Below, piece after piece: positions 57,745-64,000 of a stretch of 64,000 bases of DNA. A model generated the notes under the pieces. That model worked only from the letters and a program-made list of their open reading frames with translations. It was not told where the DNA came from and ran no database searches. The stretch spans positions 207,684 through 271,683 of the forward strand of contig QXCR01000055.1 of assembly GCA_004380135.1 (NCBI GenBank), given 5' to 3'. A program made the translations under genes and the position numbers. This stretch comes from Stemphylium vesicarium. Lineage: Eukaryota > Ascomycota > Dothideomycetes > Pleosporales > Pleosporaceae. Positions within the stretch are counted from its first letter, which is position 1. Each line of letters begins with the position of its first letter.

Positions 57745-58196
57745 TGAGGTGACGTCCGTAGATGGTATCCCCAGAGATCTACATACTAGATCCGATCATG
57801 CATTAGAGGGCGTTCGAGTGGTGGCGTGCAATTTGGAAGTAAACAAGCCTTGTATTATGTTGCCTTCGCGGACAAGGCGGAGGAGTGCGTATGCCAGCAC
57901 ATTGTTATGTGTATTTTGTGTGCTCAAATTTAGGTGCTCAACGGCATGGGCGAGAAACTGCTGGAAGCCTCGAAGCGAAATTGGAGGGTAGTATTGAGAG
58001 GCATTTCTTGACGTGTCATATGACAGCTGTTCGCCAGACCATCGCGCTGGAAATCAGGAGATCGCGCAAAATGGCGCTGGACAAACCTCCTGAAGATCGT
58101 ATTCAACAAATCTATTTTGAACATCTCACGATGGCACACCGCACCACGTCAACGTAGTCGCCATTGCGTGGCTGGCCCGAGCAAGTCACGAAACAC

Positions 58197-58400
58197 CAAA
58201 TTTTTCCTCGCCAAACCTCCAAAGGCACCCGTCTAACAGTTAACGGACATGCGCAAAAGGAGGTTGCGCGACTTTACGTACAAACATCCACTCTTGTTGC
58301 GACAGCAGCTTCTAGACTACTAATACCGAAGCAAACTTGGCATCCGACGGGCAAGTGGGCGGCGGAAAAGCGCCAGGTACGCCGTCGTGCGACGGCCAAT
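58197..58400. repeat. Degenerate ~200-bp direct repeat, unit 1
   Basis: Starts AAATTTTTCCTCGCCAAACC, continues CCTCCAAAGGCAC and CTAACAGTTAAC, and ends in a G-rich stretch with GACGGGCAAG and GGAAAAGCGCCAGG. The next unit has the same landmarks in the same order. Confidence 0.65.
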
Positions 58401-58600
58401 AACAGATTTTTCCCCCGCCATGCCTCCAAAGGCACTGCTCTAACAGTTAACTGCAAGGGCCTGAAAACCCATCATCGCACCTTTTACCCATGCATGCGCC
58501 CTGACGAAATTAGCCGCCGACGGGAAAGGCTCCGGCGCGCCATCGGAAAAGTGCGCCAGGGTAGGGCGTGGATCATTGCGGTGTCATGATGACTGTGGCA
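58401..58600. repeat. Degenerate ~200-bp direct repeat, unit 2
   Basis: Landmarks in order: ATTTTTCCCCCGCCATGCC, CCTCCAAAGGCAC, CTAACAGTTAAC, GACGGGAAAGG, GGAAAAGTGCGCCAGG. Head-to-tail with unit 1, with indels between the conserved blocks. Confidence 0.65.
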
Positions 58601-58839
58601 CGGGCCTTCTCACGCCCTGTGAAGGGGTTCGCTGACAAAATTGTGTGGGTTTGTCAGTCCTTCAGCCAATAGGCATGCTCGATGGTCCTTACATCTCACG
58701 ATCTTTTGGCGACGGAGTACAAGGCGTGTGCAGGGCGTGCTGATTAAAATTTTGAAAGAAGTCTTTCGCAATTGCAAGGGCGTGACTGACGATGCTTGGC
58801 GGGTGTCATAGGGAAAACTCTGGGGGAGGGTCTGGGGAG

Positions 58840-58846
58840 TATAAAG
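58840..58846 (+). promoter_or_regulatory. TATA box (TATAAAG) of the three-repeat protein gene
   Basis: A clear TATAAAG about 150 nt before the ATG at 58997, followed by an AC/CA-rich leader with several CATCAAGCAAAGCATC-like repeats and the start context ACACAATGACC. This suggests a strongly or inducibly expressed gene. Confidence 0.6.
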
Positions 58847-58996
58847 GGATGGTGGGTACGTGAGGTTAAAGGGTATCAACTCAGCAAAGCATACCAAAGC
58901 ATCAAGCAAAGCATCTACTACTCTCTTCATCTACTCGAGTACCAAACGAACATCGACATCACATCGATCAACATCACTACACCACCAACAATCACA

Positions 58997-59458
58997 ATGA
59001 CCAACTTCCTCAACACCGTTGCGGCCCACGCAAAGGCACACCACGAGAGCGTCAACGCCGCATATAACACCTACTACACTGGCTCATCACCAGCCTCGCC
59101 AGCCAACTCCACCCAAACCTCCCGCAACACCTCCGTCGCTAGCTCATCAAAGAACCCCACCAACGCCTCCAAGGCCTGGAAGGCTCTCAAGAAGCACCAC
59201 CAAGCCATGAACTCGGCCTTTGCCGTCTACTACAGCCCCGGCAACTCTCCATCAGCATCCAGGAGCACATCTCTCGCTTCAAGCCCCAGGCAGAGCGCCG
59301 AGGCCCCAAGGAAGGCTGGTTCCGTCGAGGAGAAGGCGGAGCTCGGCCCCAGGAACTACCAAAAGGCGTGGAAGGCGATCAAGACCAAGGTCGTCGACCA
59401 CCACAGGAGTGTTAGCGCTGCCTACGACCAGACCTACGGTCTCCACCTCCACCGATAG
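58997..59458 (+). CDS. Small protein with three degenerate HH...AAY repeats, unknown function
   Basis: Intronless, 153 aa, no signal peptide. Three related units: residues 11-29 (HAKAHHESVNAAYNTYYTG), 61-82 (WKALKKHHQAMNSAFAVYY...) and 125-148 (WKAIK...DHHRSVSAAYDQTYG). Units share K-x(1-3)-HH-x-(S/A)-(V/M)-(N/S)-(A/S)-A-(Y/F)-x(3)-Y, predicted helical. Linkers between units 1-2 and 2-3 begin almost identically, SRNTSVASS (42-50) and SRSTSLASS (88-96). Codon use is strongly C-ending, as in highly expressed fungal genes, and a good TATA box precedes it. No family recognised. Histidine-rich amphipathic helices could bind membranes, metals or a partner; this is speculation. Confidence 0.75.
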   Translation: MTNFLNTVAAHAKAHHESVNAAYNTYYTGSSPASPANSTQTSRNTSVASSSKNPTNASKAWKALKKHHQAMNSAFAVYYSPGNSPSASRSTSLASSPRQSAEAPRKAGSVEEKAELGPRNYQKAWKAIKTKVVDHHRSVSAAYDQTYGLHLHR

Positions 59459-60153
59459 ACGGTTGGAGAGCGACACTAAGAGAATTTGAAGATGGTGAAA
59501 ACCAAACTTTAATAATGAGAAAAGGAAAAGGAAAAGGAAAAGAAAAAAGGGAAACGGAAACCAAAAGTGCTTTTTATGGGGATTGCGATATACCACTGTG
59601 GGATTTGGTAGCTGGGTGTTTATTTTTGCATTTTCAGGAAGAAGATCTTTGGGAGATCTGATTAATGTCACAACTTAATACTATCATCATACATTGACAA
59701 CATTGAAATTATTGGACAATTGTGCTTGTGTAGTGATTATGATGAAACTAGAAAAAAGCTTGTGTGACATCATCGTCAAGTATGAAGATGTCAAATTCGA
59801 TGACAATACTGTGGCTGAGCAAGTTCGTGAACATTCAGTACAGATCCACGTGGCCCTCGTCCTTCGGCGATCATTGCGATGCGGAGATCAGGTACCAGTG
59901 TCATGCGCTTGTCAGGTCAATGATGGGGTGACAAAGCAGAGTTTCCGAAATTCCGATGCCTCGGGAGGTTTAAGCCAATCAGCAAAGTATGCTTTCTAAT
60001 TGCGCCCTGTGCCGGGATTTGCCGCGGATGACATAGCCTTTGGCGAATTTGGTGACATTCACCCGTCTGTTTGTCCCTTGCCATCAACTCACACGACACG
60101 TCGACCTTCAGCTTCTTACGTCGCAGCGCTTTTGGACACCCCAATCTGCGATC
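59459..60153. other. Intergenic region
   Basis: Begins with the 3' flank of the three-repeat gene, including a (GGAAAA)n purine run at 59519-59552. The frame at 59694-59999 has no domain. The right end is the ISA1 promoter. Confidence 0.5.
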
Positions 60154-60945
60154 ATGTCACTCCCTCGCACTACCGGAGCGCTTGCACGCTCAAGTTCGTC
60201 GTTCCTGCGATTCGCCGCCCTTTCGTTCTCTCCCCGCAGATGCCCGCAATGTTCGCGGACCTTTGCCTCATCGTCACCATATGGCCAGTCAGTAAAGCGG
60301 CAGATGCAGACGGCCACCGCATATCGCCCTCATTCACTATACCCGGAGCCGCCGCCACGTAATGCTGGCGTACCCGACACTTCAATCGTAGGCGGAGCAA
60401 CCGAGGCAAAGAATGCGACATCTCCACAACTGCCTCCGCAAGAGCACGTTGCAGCTACACAAACCGAACAGCCTATGACAAGCATACCCGAGGGCGAGGC
60501 GCAAAAGACACAGCAGGCTGCAAGCCCCAGCAAGCCCCTTCGACCGCGCCGCTACAACTTTGGACCTCGCAAGGCGACAATTAAGCTTTCACCTTCGGCC
60601 GTGTCGCATCTGCGCGAGCTTCTTGAGTTGCCGGAGCCGAAGCTTATTCGGATAGGCACAAAGGCGAAGGGCTGTTCAGGATTGGCATACCACCTGGAGT
60701 ACGTGGACAAGCCCAGTCCGTTGGACGAACAGGTTGAACAGGATGGCGTCAAGGTGTTGATTGACAATAAGGCCTTGTTGAACATTATTGGAAGTGAGAT
60801 GGACTGGTTGGAGGACAAGCTGAATGAGCGTTTCATCTTCAAGAACCCCAACATAAGTAAGTTTGGCTTCATCTCTTTGGAAATAAGCGCTAACAACTCA
60901 ACAGCTGAGCAGTGCGGATGCGGAGAGTCATTTAGCGTATCATGA
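60154..60945 (+). CDS. ISA1: Mitochondrial iron-sulfur cluster assembly protein Isa1 (A-type)
   Basis: Two exons, 60154-60856 and 60905-60945, give 247 aa. An Arg/Ser-rich leader (MSLPRTTGALARSSSSFLR) targets mitochondria, followed by a ~100-residue low-complexity linker. The A-type domain has IKLSPSAVSHLREL, IRIGTKAKGCSGLAYHLEYV and, after the intron, EQCGCGESFSV, supplying the three conserved cysteines. The protein helps build [4Fe-4S] clusters for aconitase and radical-SAM enzymes. The 48-nt intron is a multiple of three without a stop, so unspliced mRNA would still be translated through, with 16 extra residues between NPNI and the CGC motif. Confidence 0.94.
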   Translation: MSLPRTTGALARSSSSFLRFAALSFSPRRCPQCSRTFASSSPYGQSVKRQMQTATAYRPHSLYPEPPPRNAGVPDTSIVGGATEAKNATSPQLPPQEHVAATQTEQPMTSIPEGEAQKTQQAASPSKPLRPRRYNFGPRKATIKLSPSAVSHLRELLELPEPKLIRIGTKAKGCSGLAYHLEYVDKPSPLDEQVEQDGVKVLIDNKALLNIIGSEMDWLEDKLNERFIFKNPNISKFGFISLEISANNSTAEQCGCGESFSVS

Positions 60946-61094
60946 TACCCTTACGAGTCGTTTATCGTATTATAGAAGCATTACGGGCGTTGCATATCCG
61001 GCGTTATACACATTCAACAATCTCGACACCTTTTTTCTGGGCTATTCATCCGACCAATGATATTTGGTTCTTGTCTTCCCCTGACACTACACTC

Positions 61095-61539
61095 TTACAT
61101 TTTCCCTGGCTCGTAGTCAAAGACTCTAGCACCATTCGCCACCTCTCCTACGAGCTTGACAAAATCCTGATGCGCGGGGTCTTTGTAGACATAGTAGTCT
61201 CGGTCCTCTTCGCTTTCGAACTCCACGACGAACCCGTGGGTCGAGTTACCCTTATCACCGTCAGCAAGTGGTACCTAAGTCGGGAATTGTTTTTAGGGAT
61301 AAACACACAGCTTGACCTTCTGGACTGTTGTTCTTTCCTCCGGAGAAAGCTTTAATATAGGGCTTTTGGGAGGTGGGATGGATACATTTGTCTTTCAGTT
61401 CGAGCATACGCTTGCATGCCTGAGTGACGTTAGCTACTGGACTCCCCTATAACTATTCTCCTGAAATAAGTACATCAGAAATCTGTTCTGAGGAAGCTGT
61501 GGGCTTCCACTCGAATAACACAATGTGAACTATAGTCAT
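61095..61539 (-). CDS. Stress-responsive Dabb (dimeric alpha/beta barrel) domain protein
   Basis: Exons 61539-61474, 61419-61309 and 61274-61095 give 118 aa. The product starts MTIVHIVLFEWKPTASSEQI (first beta strand with HIVLF), continues CKRMLELKDKCIHPTSQKPY, GGKNNSPEG and THGFVVEFESEEDRDYYV, then KDPAHQDFVK, the full Dabb signature. Such proteins form dimeric ferredoxin-like barrels; some are enzymes in polyketide or aromatic metabolism, others stress-induced with unknown roles. Intron 1 is 54 nt and normal. Intron 2, needed to join the frames, would be only 34 nt (GTGTGT...TTAG), unusually short; a one-base indel in the exon is the alternative. It converges on ISA1, with 149 nt between stops. 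Confidence 0.8.
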
Positions 61540-61884
61540 CTTGGATGTCGAAGTAATTAGATGAAGTGTAAATGCGACTTGAGATATGTCAAGGGAGAAA
61601 TGAAGTCACTATGGAGGGGCCTTATCCCCGCGGTGGGTTATGCCCCGGAGGTAATGACCTCAGCGTTGCTAAGCTCCGAGCTGCCGCGTCTCATGCCGCC
61701 AACCGCGCAACCACGGCAGATCGCAAGCGATTCACCACCCAAGATGCAAAGCATACGATGACACCGCGAATGATGACACGACTACTATGAGACATGCTAG
61801 ACTTAATAGGCACGAATCGTCGCTCACACTTCCTACCTCGACCCTCACCTCCGAGCTCCGCCGCAACGCTTCCACTCCGGCATC
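61540..61884. other. Divergent promoter region
   Basis: Lies between the Dabb gene start (-) and the DSC3 start (+). The frames at 61561-61790 have no domain. No specific element recognised. Confidence 0.4.
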
Positions 61885-62916
61885 ATGGCCGCCAACGCGC
61901 CCGCTCTTCCTGAACAGCTCATATACCTGATAATCCGCTTTACCGCCTCCGTACCCGACTTACCTCTCTCAATTCACACTCCGCGTGTCATCGCGACACT
62001 CTCGCTCAAACAGCTCATACGGCAACACCTCCCACCCGAGCATGCCTCGTCGCGACTACGCCTGATCTACGCCGGCAAAGTCCTCGCAGACACCGAACCG
62101 CTCTCCCGATCCCTAAAGCTCCCGCCACTGCCTCCCCCACGCAGCACCAAGCATGGCGACAGCGCGGGAGCGAGTACTGCGGAGGGAAGCAAGAGTAAAG
62201 GCAAACAGCCACTAAGAGAGACACCGGCCGTCGAATATGGCACCACAACCACCGAGATCCCCTCCGAAGCAAAGAAATATTACATCCACTGTTCCCTCGG
62301 CGATGCGCTATCCGCTGCCGAACTCGCCAGCGAAGCCACACTCGCACAAAACACCGAAATCAGTCTGAAATCGCAGTACTCAGCCTCGTCATCGTCGTCG
62401 CAACGGCGCAAAAGCAGTGCGACAGCAGACCACCATGCGCAACGCCGCAGCTCGACTGCGACTACGGGCACGAGCGTGGAGAATGTAGTTCCGCAAGCAC
62501 AGGGGTTCGATAGATTGTTGAGTTCGGGCTTCACGCCTGCGGAAGTAGCGAGTCTACGCTCGCACTTTACGACTAATCTCTCGTTTACACATACCCCGGA
62601 TACCATGCCTACGCCCGCGCAGATCCGTGTCCTGGAGGATCGCTGGCTCGACTCGTCGGCTAATGACCCCTCGGCCTCGCTGACGGCTACACCGGGCGCG
62701 AATGGCGGCGAGACAGGCTGGGGCGCGGGGTTTGCCGTCGAAGAAGGTGGGTTGGACGACATGTTGTATGGGTATTTGACGGGCTTCTTTTTCCCGTTGG
62801 GCAGTCTGGTTTGGGGGTTTAGGGAGGAGGGGGTGTGGACGAGACGGAGGCAGGTTGCTGTGGTTATGGGCGTGTTGATTAATGCCGTCTTTGGGTTTAT
62901 GAGATGGGGTGCTTGA
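61885..62916 (+). CDS. dsc3: DSC E3 ubiquitin ligase complex subunit 3
   Basis: Intronless, 343 aa. The N-terminal ubiquitin-like domain covers residues ~12-75: LIYLIIRFTASVPDLPLSI, LKQLIRQHLPPEHASSRLRL and the typical IYAGKVLADTEPLS. A Ser-rich linker follows, then the conserved Dsc3 block QGFDRLLSSGFTPAEVASLR with DTMPTPAQIRVLEDRWLD. Two C-terminal membrane helices follow (YGYLTGFFFPLGSLVWGF and VAVVMGVLINAVFGFM). The Dsc complex is a Golgi E3 ligase that processes the sterol regulator SREBP and degrades membrane proteins. All family parts are present at the usual length. Confidence 0.93.
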   Translation: MAANAPALPEQLIYLIIRFTASVPDLPLSIHTPRVIATLSLKQLIRQHLPPEHASSRLRLIYAGKVLADTEPLSRSLKLPPLPPPRSTKHGDSAGASTAEGSKSKGKQPLRETPAVEYGTTTTEIPSEAKKYYIHCSLGDALSAAELASEATLAQNTEISLKSQYSASSSSSQRRKSSATADHHAQRRSSTATTGTSVENVVPQAQGFDRLLSSGFTPAEVASLRSHFTTNLSFTHTPDTMPTPAQIRVLEDRWLDSSANDPSASLTATPGANGGETGWGAGFAVEEGGLDDMLYGYLTGFFFPLGSLVWGFREEGVWTRRRQVAVVMGVLINAVFGFMRWGA

Positions 62917-63151
62917 GGAGGGTGGAAGAGTGAGGTTGCTTTTAAACATGTGTGGTTGATTGTTGTTATCATATCCCGCTGGGGATGGGTGGGCGTAAAG
63001 CCTTGTTGTTGCCTTCATCGTCATCATCATAATCATTCAATCATCGCGGCTAAGGAATCCGAGAAGAAGCCTTGGTTCCATCAGTCTCACCCCGCCTCGC
63101 CCAACGCTCACTGTACACCCTTTCGCTGTCCTTCCCCGACATCAATCCAAT

Positions 63152-64000
63152 CTACAGCTCAATGCTCTCCTGGGGAGCGCCCATGTAGCTCAAAGGACCC
63201 TTCTTAACCATCAAAGTCATGACCTCGTAGAGAGCATCCTATATCAAGTTAGCAAGAGCCACCCCAACACGTGAGATAGGACCCAACTTACAGCAGCAGC
63301 CATGGTGGTAAGTTCGGCATTGGTGTCATAGGCAGGCGCCACCTCGACGATATCCGCACCGATGAGGTTGACACCCTCTAGTCCGCGGATAATAGTGCGC
63401 AGCTCCCGCGTCGTCCAGCCGCCAGTCTCGGGTGTGCCGGTAGCAGGAGCGACTAAAGAAAATCAATCGAATCAGCTTTTACTCTGCATTCAATCGCGCC
63501 AGGAAAGAATGATAACTTACAAGCGGGATCCAGCGTGTCGATATCAATGCTCAGATATACGGGGTTGACCTCACCCACACGGTCCTTGATCTTCTTAACA
63601 ATACCATCGATGCCAATTTTGTCAATCGCCCTCGCCTCGACAATCTCGAAGCCGCAGTACCCATCTAAATGTAGGTGTACGAAGTCAGTGTATGTCTCAC
63701 ATGCAGTTCGTACAGAGACACTTACCATTTTCGTAATCTGATGGCCCTGATAAAGTTGTTCTGATGCCTGCGTGAATGTTTGTGTCGTTTTTGAGGAGGC
63801 CTTCTTGCGCGGCGTGATAGAAGTAGGTGCCGTGGTTTATGCTGGCTTGTTCGCTTGGCGCCCCACCGAACACTTTGGGACGCCATGTGTCGCTGCGAGT
63901 GTGGATGTTAGTCTGAGGAAAGGAGGGAAGGGGGTGAGAATTGCGGAGTCGGGGTCCTCGGAGATAAGTACCTAGGTAGGCTTGGGCAGGAACGACGACA
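63152..64000 (-). CDS. Agmatinase-like ureohydrolase, 5' end outside the window
   Basis: Exons seen from the 3' end: 63152-63238, 63292-63452, 63521-63664 and 63726 to about 63893; further exons lie upstream, partly outside. Introns are 53, 68 and 61 nt. Visible parts are DTWRPKVFGG, INHGTYFYHAAQEGLL, HAGIRTTLSG, the metal-binding YLSIDIDTLDPA and, after splicing, FAPATGTPETGGWTTREL, then GADIVEVAPAYD. The two Asp of SIDID and the GTPE loop are those of the arginase/agmatinase family with a binuclear manganese site. The agmatinase branch hydrolyses agmatine to putrescine and urea; fungal relatives also act on guanidinobutyrate, so substrate is uncertain. The exon boundary near 63893 is not settled. 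Confidence 0.88.

Larger units (their letters stand above)
57745..58996. other. Intergenic region with degenerate duplication
   Basis: Contains two diverged copies of a ~200-bp segment (listed separately). A 141-codon frame at 58164-58589 simply runs through both copies. The right end is the promoter of the next gene. Confidence 0.5.

Noticed and set aside
58164..58589. 141-codon frame with an internal protein repeat
   Set aside because: The protein repeat mirrors the underlying degenerate DNA duplication; no start context, no domain.
1..64000. A single secondary-metabolite gene cluster
   Set aside because: No polyketide synthase, peptide synthetase, terpene synthase or P450 is present; the two MFS genes, regulator and methyltransferase are scattered among housekeeping genes.

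Overview
The window is nuclear DNA of a filamentous ascomycete. Nearly every gene carries short spliceosomal introns, mostly 47-90 nt, with GT donors (GTAAGT, GTATGT and similar), CTAAC/CTGAC-like branch points and TAG/CAG acceptors. The gene set is typical of Pezizomycotina: a HET-domain protein, a TmpA-type membrane oxidoreductase, a Zn2Cys6 regulator, DHA1 MFS transporters, a ferric reductase, a GT15 mannosyltransferase, F-box proteins and small secreted proteins. Dothideomycetes, perhaps Pleosporales, is my inference from overall character, not proof. I recognised no tRNA, rRNA, CRISPR or intact transposon.

Layout. 1-9.4 kb: an anonymous segment with a duplicated motif, a HET protein (-), an intronless MFS transporter (-), RPL43 (-) and a secreted PEBP-like protein (+). 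9.6-14 kb: a METTL7-like methyltransferase (-) and an AYR1-like reductase (+) diverge from one intergenic region, followed by a decayed F-box-type gene (+). 15.8-24.5 kb: TmpA, mitochondrial PrpD, an F-box protein with a membrane helix, and the WASP homologue Las17, all on -. 25.8-28.8 kb: a Zn2Cys6 regulator (+) converges on a GT15 mannosyltransferase (-) that carries a one-base frameshift. 31-40.5 kb: a BLOC-1-like small protein, a ferric reductase with a consensus SreA-type GATA site upstream, and a second MFS transporter. 42.6-49.8 kb: a secreted amidase, an F-box protein, a small membrane protein and a small cysteine-containing secreted protein. 50.9-54.2 kb: peroxisomal malate synthase (+) converging on RPS8 (-). 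56-64 kb: a repeat-bearing cell-surface protein, a degenerate non-coding duplication, a three-repeat small protein, ISA1, a Dabb-domain protein, DSC3 and a partial agmatinase.

The genes do not form one biosynthetic cluster. Recognisable functional links are carbon metabolism (malate synthase for the glyoxylate cycle, PrpD for the methylcitrate cycle), iron (ferric reductase with its GATA site, ISA1) and ER/lipid-droplet lipids (METTL7-like plus AYR1-like, and DSC3 of the Golgi E3 ligase acting on sterol regulators).

Exon boundaries were derived by hand from splice consensus, reading-frame phase and family conservation. Junction phases were checked, and total lengths divide by three, for all genes described as complete. 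The best targets for follow-up are the three-repeat protein at 58997, the surface protein at 56069, the secreted protein at 49201, the iron GATA site at 35998 and the GT15 frameshift.
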